This document shows, one piece after another, positions 24,005 through 32,027 of a stretch of 44,636 bases of DNA. A program made the position numbers and the translations under genes. This DNA is from Streptomyces sp. A012304 (GTDB lineage: Bacteria; Actinomycetota; Actinomycetes; Streptomycetales; Streptomycetaceae): NCBI RefSeq assembly GCF_026008495.1, contig NZ_BQUN01000112.1, positions 273,111 to 317,746 on the forward strand. Reading direction: 5' to 3'. The first letter of the stretch is position 1. Every line of letters begins with the position of its first letter. The notes under the pieces were generated by a model that made no database searches, was not told where the DNA came from, and was given only the letters and a program-made list of their open reading frames with translations.

Positions 24005-24579
24005 CACCGGCGCCCCAGCGGCAGCCGGTGCCGCCCCGGCGCCGACAGGTGCAGCACCTCGTACACGTCACCGTCCGCCTCGGGCGTGTCGTGCTCCCAC
24101 AGCGAGAAGTGCACGAGTTCCCAGCGGCTCGTGTCCACGCCTGCCGCCGCCAGTACCGCGCCGTCCTGCGCGGCCAGCCGCCCGGCCTCCCGCACCGTGT
24201 CCCGCGCCACCTCGGCGAGCCGCGCCCCCTCCGGCACGGGCTGCCGTCGCCGTACCGCGTACCGGGCGAGCGAGCCACCGCCGGCCTCGTGCGCGAGCCC
24301 GGTCCACTGCCGTACCGACGGCCGCCCGAAGTCGTCGGCGAGGCCCTGGAAACCGCCGCCCCACAGGAAGGAGTTCATGCCGTCGACCGTGTTCCACAGG
24401 TAGAACGGGGCGTACTGGTTGACCGACGAGCCCCGCTCACCGCGCTCACGTATCAGATACGCCTTGCACCCGAGCCCCTCCCAGTCGTCGAGCAGGTGCC
24501 CGACCCGGGCGACCCGGTCGCGGACGACGCCCATGTCGTAGTCGGCGGGCAGGGTGAGCTCGTACTGCATGGCGTGCAT
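24001..24579 (-). CDS. DUF4865 family protein
   Basis: This 192-residue protein matches DUF4865. It opens MHAMQYELTLPADYDMGVVR, then GLGCKAYLIRERG, YAPFYLWNTVDGMNSFLWGG and a late WELVHFSLWEH. The family is uncharacterised and looks like a dimeric alpha/beta-barrel protein. The ATG at 24579 is chosen because CGAGGAG lies 6-7 nt before it; a GTG at 24609 would overlap the TetR stop (GTGA) but adds ten residues not expected in the family. It sits between the TetR repressor and the lactonase-like hydrolase, suggesting a role in the same degradative response. Confidence 0.9.
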   Translation of the reverse strand: MHAMQYELTLPADYDMGVVRDRVARVGHLLDDWEGLGCKAYLIRERGERGSSVNQYAPFYLWNTVDGMNSFLWGGGFQGLADDFGRPSVRQWTGLAHEAGGGSLARYAVRRRQPVPEGARLAEVARDTVREAGRLAAQDGAVLAAAGVDTSRWELVHFSLWEHDTPEADGDVYEVLHLSAPGRHRLPLGRRW

Positions 24580-24605
24580 CGGCGTCTCCTCGGGGTTGAT
24601 CGTGC

Positions 24606-25178
24606 TCACGCGGACGGGGAGTTGTGGGGGGCGAGCAACGACAGCAGTCCGCGCACACCCGCGTCGAAGGCGGCCGGGTCGCCACAGGCGCGGGCGAGGA
24701 CGTAGCCGCCCTGGACGGTGGCGAGGACGGCCGTCGCGATCTCCGCGCCGTCCAGGCCGGGCGCGAAGTGCCCCTGCTCCTTGCCCTCCTCGACGATGGC
24801 GGCGATCCGCTGCCGGACCCAGCCGAGCGTCTCCTCGACCGGGGCGCGCAGCTCCTCGCTGGCGACGATGTCCGGGTCCATGGTCAGCCGCCCGACCGGG
24901 CAGCCCCGCAACACGTCCCGCTCCCGCCGCAGATACGCCTCGATCCGCTCGTACGGCGTCCCGGGCCCGTCGAGCACTCCCGCGACGGCGGTCCGCATCT
25001 CCGCGGCGGTCCGCCGGATCGCGGCCAGGGCGAGATCAGGCTTGCCCTTGAAGTGGTGGTACATGCTGCCCTGGCCGGCGTCCGCCCGCTCCAGGATCGC
25101 CTTCGGGCTGGTGCCCACGTAGCCGCGCTCCCACAGCAGTTCGCGGGTGGCGTCGATCAGTCGCTCCGAGGTGCTCAT
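24606..25178 (-). CDS. TetR family transcriptional regulator
   Basis: This 190-residue repressor has a typical TetR N-terminus: RLIDATRELLWERGYVGTSP, then ILERADAGQGSMYHHFKGKP. The effector domain is of the YcdC/TetR_C type, with VLRGCPVGRLTMDPDI. The second ATG is chosen: it lies 6 nt after TACAGT (leaderless), while the first ATG at 25193 falls inside a palindromic operator. It is the first gene of the operon with DUF4865 and the phosphotriesterase-family hydrolase, and probably autoregulates all three. The inducer is unknown. Confidence 0.93.
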   Translation of the reverse strand: MSTSERLIDATRELLWERGYVGTSPKAILERADAGQGSMYHHFKGKPDLALAAIRRTAAEMRTAVAGVLDGPGTPYERIEAYLRRERDVLRGCPVGRLTMDPDIVASEELRAPVEETLGWVRQRIAAIVEEGKEQGHFAPGLDGAEIATAVLATVQGGYVLARACGDPAAFDAGVRGLLSLLAPHNSPSA

Positions 25179-25184
25179 GAGGGA

Positions 25185-25205
25185 ACTGTACATACTAGTA
25201 GTTAC
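25185..25205 (-). promoter_or_regulatory. TetR operator overlapping the promoter of its operon
   Basis: A palindromic element (25188-25205) is centred on TACTAGTA with flanking GTA/TAC arms, 14 of 18 positions symmetrical. It overlaps the -10 TACAGT of the minus-strand TetR gene (25185-25190) by three bases. Placement over the promoter supports autorepression. Confidence 0.65.
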
Positions 25206-25347
25206 AGAAATCGAGCGCGCGGCGGGCCGCCCGGGGTCGGGCGGCGAGGTGAGCCTCCTGGTCGGGCCGCCGCCACCGAGTGCCGCTGCGGCCGGCCGAC
25301 CGGCCGCGAGCCGACTGGTGCAGTCCGTACGGCCGTGGACCGCCGGC

Positions 25348-25394
25348 CTTTTACGGCGGCTGTGAACCGGGCCTTCTCACGGCGGCCGTAAAAG
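25348..25394 (-). terminator. Hairpin terminator after the anti-sigma-type ATPase gene
   Basis: The 18-nt arms (25348-25365 and 25377-25394) pair at 16 positions around an 11-nt loop, 13 nt past the stop of the minus-strand gene. The outer ends are A/T-rich (CTTTTAC and GTAAAAG), giving a T-run-like element in either direction. Confidence 0.78.
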
Positions 25395-25407
25395 GGTCAC
25401 CGCCCGG

Positions 25408-25956
25408 TCAGCCGACGACGGCGGACCGGGCGGGAGCGTGGGCCGGGCGTCGGTCGTCGGCGCCCACGACCTCGGCGAACGGACGCGCGCCGGCCTCCGC
25501 GGGCGCACGGCGCGGCGGCCGTGCCGACCGGTCCCGCGCGCCGACCGACGTCGGCAGCGTGAACCACACGACCTTGCCGGACTCGCCGTCCGGCCGCGCG
25601 CCCCAGCTCTCGCTGACCGCGGCCACCATGGCGAGCCCGCGCCCACAGGTGGCGAGGCCGTCGGTGTCGTCGGCGGCCACGACGTCCTCCACCACCGGCA
25701 GGCGCGGATCGTGGTCGCGCACGGAGACGGTGAGCCGGTCGAGCAGCAGCTCCAACTCCACGGTGCACGTCTTGTCGGGCTGGGCATGCAGGTGGACGTT
25801 GGTCAACAGCTCCGTCACGCCGAGCGCGGCCCGGTCTATGAGCGGATCGAGATGCCAGTAGCGCAACTGCGCCGATACGATTCTGCGGACCTGGCCGATC
25901 CGCGACGGCAGGGCTTGAAGCTCCACCGTGCAGTGCCTGCTTGGGTTGCTGATCAC
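25408..25956 (-). CDS. Anti-sigma-type regulatory ATPase (HATPase_c, RsbW-like)
   Basis: This 182-residue protein has the Bergerat ATP-binding fold of serine kinases/anti-sigma factors: the N-box ALGVTELLTNVHLHA near residues 46-60, the G1 region VSVRDHDPRLP, and the G2 region CGRGLAMVAAV. Streptomyces encodes dozens of these; they bind or phosphorylate an anti-sigma antagonist, or act as stand-alone regulators. The GTG at 25956 is chosen because GGGGAG lies 8 nt upstream; a GTG 12 codons earlier lacks one. The C-terminal tail is low-complexity. No sigma or antagonist gene is adjacent, so its partner is unknown. The 176 nt from 25993 to 26168 show no gene. Confidence 0.9.
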   Translation of the reverse strand: MISNPSRHCTVELQALPSRIGQVRRIVSAQLRYWHLDPLIDRAALGVTELLTNVHLHAQPDKTCTVELELLLDRLTVSVRDHDPRLPVVEDVVAADDTDGLATCGRGLAMVAAVSESWGARPDGESGKVVWFTLPTSVGARDRSARPPRRAPAEAGARPFAEVVGADDRRPAHAPARSAVVG

Positions 25957-26168
25957 GGCTGCGACTCCCCGACGTGAGGTCCGGAAGAACACGGAGTTCG
26001 GATCGATCGGAGCAGTGCGTCTGCGCGAGGCGGCCGCCTGCTGTCGTGGCCGGCGGGCTGGTTCGCAGCGTTATCGCCGGTAAACCCAGAGTGACGTGAG
26101 AACAGCGTGACGCAAGGGATTGCGGACCGCAACTCGCCGTTCCGGTACGGTCACCCTTCGCGGCCGGA

Positions 26169-26492
26169 TCAGCCCTCGCGTCCCGCCGCCCGACGCACGG
26201 CCTCGATGAACCGGCTCACGGCGGGTGGCCCCGGCTCGCCCGGCGCGGGGTCGTGCTCACCGAGCGTCAGCAGGTACCGCTTGCCGTTGAGGTCGGCCAG
26301 CGCCCTGTCGTCCGGCGCGAACCAGGGCCGGGAGGTACGCACCGCCTGCACCGGAGCGCTGTCTATCTCGCTGCCGTAGCTGGTGAGCAGCTCCAGCCTG
26401 CCGTCGTTGATCCGGACCTGCCCGGCCCGGGTGAGCGACCGCAGTCTCTTGTCGATCCGCACGCCCGTGGCCGTGAACTCCGGCTCCGCCAT
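26169..26492 (-). CDS. Conserved hypothetical protein
   Basis: This 107-residue protein is probably beta-rich: VRIDKRLRSLTRAGQVRIND, LELLTSYGSEIDSAPVQAVR, then WFAPDDRALADLNGKRYLLT. The pattern of short strands and a late helix (VSRFIEAVRRAAGRE) recalls a PH-like fold, but I cannot name a family. The ATG follows a strong purine-rich site (AAGGGGGGCGGGG). No operon partner is evident. Confidence 0.8.
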   Translation of the reverse strand: MAEPEFTATGVRIDKRLRSLTRAGQVRINDGRLELLTSYGSEIDSAPVQAVRTSRPWFAPDDRALADLNGKRYLLTLGEHDPAPGEPGPPAVSRFIEAVRRAAGREG

Positions 26493-26833
26493 CCCCGCCC
26501 CCCTTGCACGTGGGTGTGCCGGCCCGTGCCGCCGCGCGGACCGGGACCAGCTCGTGTCGTGATCCAGTGTGCGCCCCCGTCCGGGACCCTCGCCCCGCCG
26601 GGTGCAGTCTGCCCGCGCCCGGCGTCGAGCACCAGTGCGCACGACACGCCGGGGAGGGGCATCCGGAGCACTCGCGCGAATGCGCCCCCCACCCCGCGAG
26701 CTTCCTCCCCAGGGGCGCCTTTGAGCCTCCCAAAGATGCGTTTATGCAGGTGAGAAGCGTGTGGAAGGTGCTTATGATCGAGGTGCCGGCCGCGTGAGGC
26801 GCCGCCCGAGCGAAGCACCAAGGAGCCCCCGCC
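26493..26833. other. Intergenic region, probable promoter zone of the PLP enzyme
   Basis: Neither strand carries a convincing gene over these 341 nt. An AT-richer stretch at 26730-26780 contains TATGAT (26773-26778), a candidate -10 about 55 nt before the GTG start of the PLP enzyme. No matching -35 at 16-18 bp is visible, so an alternative sigma factor or an activator may be involved. Confidence 0.4.
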
Positions 26834-27958
26834 GTGAGCACCATCCAACAGACCCCGACCGGCGCCACCCTCGACGTCGACCGCACCGACACCGCCTACC
26901 GCGGCTGGCTGAAAGACGCCGTCCGCAAGGTCCAGGCCGACGCCAACCGCTCGGCCGACACCCACCTGCTGCGCTTCCCGCTGCCCGAGCGGTGGGGCAT
27001 CGACCTCTACCTCAAGGACGAGTCGACCCACCCCACCGGCAGCCTCAAGCACCGCCTCGCCCGATCCCTGTTCCTCTACGGCCTGTGCAATGGCTGGATC
27101 CGTCCGGACCGCCCGGTGATCGAGGCGTCCAGCGGCTCCACGGCCGTCTCGGAGGCGTACTTCGCCAAGCTGATCGGCGTCCCCTTCATCGCCGTCATGC
27201 CGCGCACGACGAGCGCCGAGAAGATCCGCCTGATCGAGTTCCACGGCGGACAGTGCCACTTCGTCGACGACCCGCGCACCATGTACGAGGAGTCCGCCCG
27301 TCTCGCGGCGGACACCGGCGGTCACTACATGGACCAGTTCACCTACGCCGAACGGGCCACGGACTGGCGCGGCAACAACAACATCGCCGAATCGATCTTC
27401 CGCCAGCTGGAGCTGGAGCGGTTCCCGGAGCCCGCGTGGATCGTCGCCACGGCCGGCACCGGCGGCACCTCCGCGACCATCGCCCGCTACGTCCACTACA
27501 CACAGCGCGACACGCGCGTGTGCGTCGCAGACCCCGAGAACTCCTGTTTCTTCGAGGGCTGGACCACCGGCGATCCGGACGTCACCTGCGACTGCGGCTC
27601 CCGTATCGAGGGCATCGGCCGGCCCCGCATGGAACCGAGCTTCGTGCCCGGGGCCGTCGACCGGATGATGAAGGTCCCCGACGCCGCGAGCGTGGCCGCC
27701 GTCCGGGCCCTGGAACAGGCCATCGGCCGCAAGGCGGGCGGCTCGACCGGCACCGGACTGTGGAGCGCCCTGAAGATCGTCGCCGAGATGGTGGCCGAGG
27801 GGCGCCAGGGCAGTGTGGTCACCCTGCTGTGCGACCCGGGCGACCGCTACCTCGACAAGTACTACTCCGACACCTGGCTCGCCGAACAGGGCCTCGACAT
27901 CGCCCCCTACACCACGGCGATCCGTTCCCTGCTGGCGACGGGCGTGTGGCCGGAGTGA
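26834..27958 (+). CDS. PLP-dependent cysteine synthase/desulfhydrase family protein (Cds1-like)
   Basis: This is a 374-residue fold-type II PLP enzyme. The Schiff-base lysine is in HPTGSLKHRLARSL near residue 72, the substrate-binding loop is EASSGSTAVSEAY near 97-109, and the phosphate-binding glycine loop is TAGTGGTSATIA near 209-220. The long C-terminal region with NSCFFEGWTTGDPD and RIEGIGRPR resembles the actinobacterial Cds1 group, L-cysteine desulfhydrases that release sulfide, pyruvate and ammonia, rather than CysK or CysM. The GTG start has AAGGAG about 9 nt upstream. It stands alone. Whether it makes or degrades cysteine should be tested. Confidence 0.92.
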   Translation: MSTIQQTPTGATLDVDRTDTAYRGWLKDAVRKVQADANRSADTHLLRFPLPERWGIDLYLKDESTHPTGSLKHRLARSLFLYGLCNGWIRPDRPVIEASSGSTAVSEAYFAKLIGVPFIAVMPRTTSAEKIRLIEFHGGQCHFVDDPRTMYEESARLAADTGGHYMDQFTYAERATDWRGNNNIAESIFRQLELERFPEPAWIVATAGTGGTSATIARYVHYTQRDTRVCVADPENSCFFEGWTTGDPDVTCDCGSRIEGIGRPRMEPSFVPGAVDRMMKVPDAASVAAVRALEQAIGRKAGGSTGTGLWSALKIVAEMVAEGRQGSVVTLLCDPGDRYLDKYYSDTWLAEQGLDIAPYTTAIRSLLATGVWPE

Positions 27959-28003
27959 CCCCCGTGGAGGTGGCGGCGTGCTCGGCGGCCCGCCCGCCGG
28001 CCT

Positions 28004-28480
28004 CTACGCGGACGTCTCCAGGCGCCGCTCCAGCAGGGTCAGCGCGTCCCGGAAGGCGCGGCCCTGGGCGGCGCGGACCGGCTTCATGAACAGGCGGAAC
28101 GCCGCCGTCCCGTCGGCCGCGAAGGTCCACCGCACGCGGGTTCCGGTGCCGGCCGGAAGCAGCCGCCACTCCTCGACGAGGGCCCGGACGCCGGGCGCGT
28201 TCGTCGTGTCGACGCGGTAGGCGTACACCTCGGGAGCCCGCGCCACGAGGATCGTCTCCCGGAACCGGACCGCGCCCGAGAGCCGGATCTCCCGCCCCGC
28301 ACCACCCTCCACCGGCCGCGCGGACCTCACCTGGGGAAACCACTCGGCCCAGCCGGGCACGTCCTCGGCCAGCGCGCGGAACACCCGCTCCGGCGCGGCG
28401 GAGATCTCCCGGGCGAAGACCAGCCTCACCGGCGCGCTCAAAAGGAAGTCGAGCCCCACCGGACGCAGACGACGGGCCAT
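28004..28480 (-). CDS. SRPBCC family (polyketide cyclase/START-like) protein
   Basis: This 158-residue hydrophobic-cavity protein has ISAAPERVFRALAEDVPGWA near the N-terminus, EWFPQVRSA, GTRVRWTFAADG and the long C-terminal helix GRAFRDALTLLERRLE, all typical of the START/SRPBCC fold that binds lipids or polyketides. The ATG at 28480 is chosen; a GTG two codons earlier sits too close to the GAGGGGG site. A TAGGGT hexamer near 28516 may be its -10. It is convergent with the PLP enzyme gene. The ligand is unknown. Confidence 0.88.
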   Translation of the reverse strand: MARRLRPVGLDFLLSAPVRLVFAREISAAPERVFRALAEDVPGWAEWFPQVRSARPVEGGAGREIRLSGAVRFRETILVARAPEVYAYRVDTTNAPGVRALVEEWRLLPAGTGTRVRWTFAADGTAAFRLFMKPVRAAQGRAFRDALTLLERRLETSA

Positions 28481-28531
28481 GGCCACGCAACCCCCTCGGT
28501 CGACGGGTGCGTCACCCTAGCCGGTGTCCCC

Positions 28532-29362
28532 TCAGTTGTCCCTACCCTCGTCGGGCTCACCCGCGACGACCAGCCGCCGCAGATGATCGGAGATCTCCGC
28601 GCGCGCCGCCGCCGGCAGGCCCGCGTCCGTCACCAGCGTGTCGACCTGCTCCAGCGCCGCGAAGGAACTCAGGCCCACCACACCCCACTTGGTGTGGTCG
28701 GCGACCACCACCACCCGACGCGCCGACTGCACCAGCCGCCGGTTGGTCTCGGCCTCCGCGAGGTTGGGCGTCGACAGGCCGGCCTCCGCCGATATCCCGT
28801 GCACACCGAGGAAGAGCACGTCGAAATGGAGCGCCGCGATCGCCTGGTCGGCCACCGGCCCCACCAGCGAGTCGGACGGTGTGCGCACCCCGCCGGTCAG
28901 CACCACCGTGGCCGCGCCCTGCCGGGGGCCCGTGGTGCGCTGCGCCGCATGGAAGACGTCGGCCACCCGCACCGAATTGGTCACCACCGTGAGGTCCGGC
29001 ACGTCGACCAGCTGGTGCGCCAGCGCGTACGTCGTCGTCCCGCCCGACAGCGCGATCGCGCTGCCCGGCGCGACCAGCTCGGCCGCCGCCCGCGCGATGT
29101 CCTCCTTGGCGGTCAGCTCCAGACCCGACTTGGCCTCGAACCCCGGCTCGTGCGTGCTCGCCTCCACGACCGGCACCGCGCCGCCGTGCACCTTCTCCAG
29201 GACACCCTGACGGGCCAGCGCGTCGAGGTCGCGGCGCACCGTCATGTCCGACACGCCGAGCTTGCGCGTCAGCTCGTTGACGCGGACACCACCCCGGCGC
29301 CGCACCTCGTCCAGGATCAGGGCGCGGCGCTGCTCCGCGAGGAGGTTCTGATTCTCACTCAC
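28532..29362 (-). CDS. DeoR/GlpR family transcriptional regulator
   Basis: This 276-residue regulator has an N-terminal DeoR helix-turn-helix: ILDEVRRRGGVRVNELTRKL, GVSDMTVRRDLDALARQGVL and EKVHGGAV. Its C-terminal sugar-phosphate sensor domain (DeoRC) contains LSGGTTTYALAHQL, TNSVRVADVF and VVVADHTKWG. Such proteins repress sugar or nucleoside catabolism and respond to a phosphorylated metabolite. No catabolic genes are adjacent, so the targets are elsewhere. The GTG has GGAG 5 nt before it. Confidence 0.93.
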   Translation of the reverse strand: MSENQNLLAEQRRALILDEVRRRGGVRVNELTRKLGVSDMTVRRDLDALARQGVLEKVHGGAVPVVEASTHEPGFEAKSGLELTAKEDIARAAAELVAPGSAIALSGGTTTYALAHQLVDVPDLTVVTNSVRVADVFHAAQRTTGPRQGAATVVLTGGVRTPSDSLVGPVADQAIAALHFDVLFLGVHGISAEAGLSTPNLAEAETNRRLVQSARRVVVVADHTKWGVVGLSSFAALEQVDTLVTDAGLPAAARAEISDHLRRLVVAGEPDEGRDN

Positions 29363-29663
29363 GTACGCTCCGGTCCTCTCGCCTCAAGCCGATCCACTCC
29401 GTCCGACACGCCCGTACACCTGCCACGACGAGGACATTGTGCCGGTCGGCGGGGGTGTGGGCGTCCCATACTCGCACGGGCGGGCACCGGTCGCGCCACC
29501 ACCCGCCCGACGCGGGCATGTCACATCCACGACACCCGGCGGTCCCGTTCGGCACACGGAACGGGGGAGATTCGGTGACAAGGGGTGCGCGCGGGCCGCT
29601 CAGCGGACATCCTTGCCCCGCACGCACACAACGACAGCGCGTCACGGGGGAAGTGCGAGAGCA
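29363..29663. other. Intergenic region without a recognised gene
   Basis: These 301 nt separate the divergent DeoR gene and the large membrane protein gene. Several short frames cross it but none has protein-like composition. A GGGGGAG site before GTGACAAGG at 29574 looks like a start, but the frame that follows is out of register with the downstream gene and reads as noise. Promoters for both genes must lie here. Confidence 0.5.
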
Positions 29664-31991
29664 GTGGAACGTGCGCAGGAACGGGCCGCGACCGGCGGGG
29701 CGGCGGGAGCCGCCCTGGAACTCCTGGTCCATGGCGTGGGCGGGGCCACGCCCGAGAAGATGCTGAACGATCCGCGCACCGTGCGGATCACCGGCGACGA
29801 CACGGCCGCCGTCTTCCGGCGCGCCGACGACGCGGACGCCGACCACCCCGACAACGCGACCGGCGGCCCCCGCGACCGCCCGGTCCCCGAGGCCTACGTC
29901 TGGTGCAACCTCACGTCCGGCAACGGCACCCGCGCCCTGTGGCTCCTGCTGCTGCCGTTCATGGTCGTCAACCTCGCCCACTGGATGCGCCCCGCCGCCC
30001 GGGCACGCACCCGCCCGGTGCGCCTGTACGGCCTGTTGGTACGGCTCGCCGGACTCAGCCTGACGGTGCTGTTGGTCGCCGCGGCCTGCGAGGTCGCCCT
30101 CGACCTGACGGCCTGGCAGTGCGCGGGCAACCGCTCCTGCGCCGAACGCCACTCCTGGCTGCGCTTCCTCTCCCCGGAGCTCTCGGACGACGGCTGGTGG
30201 AGCCTGCCCGGCCGCCGCCTCGCCCTCGCGGCGCTGGTCCCCACCGCCCTCACCGGCCTCCTGTGGTACCTCTCCCACCGCACCTGGCGGGCCTACGAGT
30301 CGCAGGAACCCCCGGCAGCCCGGCCCGAACCCGCCGACCCGCTCGCCCACACCGCCCTGGGCCGGCCCGGCTTCTGGTACGGCCGCCGACTGGTGGCCCG
30401 GCTGCGCGCCGCCCACACCGCGGCCGGTCTGCTCACGGTGGCGGCGGCCGTCGGCACGGCCGCCGCACGCGAGGACCGCGGCCCGGGCGGCCCCGCGCTG
30501 CTCGACGCCCTCGGCTGGCTCCTCCAGGCCGCCCTCGCCGGCGGCGCGCTCGCCACGGTGTGGGTGGTGTGCCGCCGGGGCCGCAGCGAGCGCCGCCTCG
30601 ACCGGGAACTCGACGCCCACCTCGTACGACGCCTGCCCCTGGCCACCCTCGTCCTGCTCGCCCTGACCCTCGTGTACGCCGGCTGGGAGCGCCCCGAGTG
30701 GAGATCGGCCGGCCGACTCCCCGGCGACGTCACCTTCGGCGGGATCGCCCTGATCCAGGGCTCCCTGGTGATCGCCCTCGCCGTCGTCGCCTCCACCCTG
30801 CACCGCCGCTCCGGCACGGACCCGGACGGGCGCGCCGCGCTGCGCGGCCTCGGCGGACCCGCCGTCGCGATGCTGGCCTGCGCCCTCGGCGGGGTGATGT
30901 CCGGCGGCGTGTCGCAGCGCGTCTCGGACTGGCTGGACGGCACCGCGAGTTCCCTGCCCGGACCGCCCGTGCTGCTGACCTGGCAGGCGTCCGTGATCCC
31001 GGTGCTGCTGATCGTGCTGCTCGGCCTGGGCGGACTGCTCGCCCGGCACACCGTTCGGCTGGTGCGCGACCAGCACGCCGCGGTCCTGCGCGACTACGCG
31101 GCCGAGTCCGGCGACCCGGCCCGTACCCGGGCCATCGCACGGGCCCGCGCGATGGCCACCCTCACCGACCGTGGCCCCCTCGTCGTCGCCGTCACCGCCA
31201 CCACGACCCTGTTGCTGGGCGCCGGCGCCCTCGTCGGCGCCTTCGCCACCGGCAAGACCCCGAGCAGCGCAGCGGAGGGAACCCTTCCGTTCGTCCACGG
31301 CGCCGCCCAGACCGGACAGGCGCTCGGCTCCTGGCTGATAGGGCTCGGCTTCATACTGTTCGTGACCTGGGGCCGGCGCGCCTACAAGGACGCCTCCGCC
31401 CGCCGCACCATCGGCATCCTCTGGGACGTCGGCACCTTCTGGCCGCGCGCCGCCCACCCCTTCGCGCCGCCCTGCTACGCCGAGCGCGCGGTGCCCGACC
31501 TGACCTGGCGGATGGCCACCTGGACCCGCGCCACCGGCGGCCGCCTGGTCATCTCCGGCCACTCCCAGGGCAGCGTCCTCGCGGCCGCCGCGGCCTGGCA
31601 GCTGAGCCCGGCCGACCGCGGCCGCGTCGCCCTGCTCACCTACGGCTCCCCGCTGGAACGCCTCTACGGCCGCTGGTTCCCCGCCCACTTCGGCCCGGCC
31701 GCGCTGACCGCCCTGCACGAGGAGGTCGACTGCTGGCGCAACCTCTACCGGCTCACCGACCCGATCGGCGGCCCGGTACGGCTCTCCGGCGACGACTGCG
31801 GCCCCGAGGTGGACCGCGCCCCCCTCGCCGACCCGCTGGCCTACGGCCGCACCGAGAACCACCCGCTGCCCACGCCCCTCCTCGGCCATTCCGACTACCA
31901 GGCCGACCCGGCGTTCGCGCAGGAACGGGCCCGACTGCTGGCCCGGCTGAGCCCGCAGCTGCCCACGCAACGCGCCGACGAGTCCGGCTAG
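29664..31991 (+). CDS. Large multi-pass membrane protein with a C-terminal GHSQG serine-hydrolase motif
   Basis: This protein has about 775 residues. The first 75 are soluble and begin ALELLVHGVGGATPEKML, itself like the first strand of an alpha/beta hydrolase. From about 85 to 570 there are roughly ten hydrophobic segments (for example WLLLLPFMVVNLAHW and VLLIVLLGLGGLLA). The C-terminal part has the nucleophile elbow ISGHSQGSVLAAAA (Ser634), LTYGSPLERLY and a late GHSDY histidine. It seems that membrane helices are inserted into a lipase-like hydrolase. The GTG start is inferred from the frame; the ribosome binding site is weak. The substrate is unknown, possibly lipid. It is convergent with the beta-helix/AAA+ gene. 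Confidence 0.85.
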   Translation: MERAQERAATGGAAGAALELLVHGVGGATPEKMLNDPRTVRITGDDTAAVFRRADDADADHPDNATGGPRDRPVPEAYVWCNLTSGNGTRALWLLLLPFMVVNLAHWMRPAARARTRPVRLYGLLVRLAGLSLTVLLVAAACEVALDLTAWQCAGNRSCAERHSWLRFLSPELSDDGWWSLPGRRLALAALVPTALTGLLWYLSHRTWRAYESQEPPAARPEPADPLAHTALGRPGFWYGRRLVARLRAAHTAAGLLTVAAAVGTAAAREDRGPGGPALLDALGWLLQAALAGGALATVWVVCRRGRSERRLDRELDAHLVRRLPLATLVLLALTLVYAGWERPEWRSAGRLPGDVTFGGIALIQGSLVIALAVVASTLHRRSGTDPDGRAALRGLGGPAVAMLACALGGVMSGGVSQRVSDWLDGTASSLPGPPVLLTWQASVIPVLLIVLLGLGGLLARHTVRLVRDQHAAVLRDYAAESGDPARTRAIARARAMATLTDRGPLVVAVTATTTLLLGAGALVGAFATGKTPSSAAEGTLPFVHGAAQTGQALGSWLIGLGFILFVTWGRRAYKDASARRTIGILWDVGTFWPRAAHPFAPPCYAERAVPDLTWRMATWTRATGGRLVISGHSQGSVLAAAAAWQLSPADRGRVALLTYGSPLERLYGRWFPAHFGPAALTALHEEVDCWRNLYRLTDPIGGPVRLSGDDCGPEVDRAPLADPLAYGRTENHPLPTPLLGHSDYQADPAFAQERARLLARLSPQLPTQRADESG

Positions 31992-32027
31992 GCCCCGCGG
32001 ACGCCGGGATCACCCCGACGACAGGGC

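Noticed and set aside
24580..24609. GTG start for DUF4865 overlapping the TetR stop (GTGA)
   Set aside because: The overlap is attractive, but a strong ribosome binding site precedes the ATG at 24579, and the conserved family sequence begins there.
26493..26833. A small Cys-rich peptide on either strand upstream of the PLP enzyme
   Set aside because: Several frames contain scattered cysteines but none has a start with a ribosome binding site, and they disagree with the codon pattern of neighbouring genes.
29574..29766. GTG ORF with a GGGGGAG site just before the large membrane protein
   Set aside because: The start signal looks good, but the encoded peptide (VTRGARGPLSGHPC and on) has no protein-like features and overlaps the real gene in another frame.
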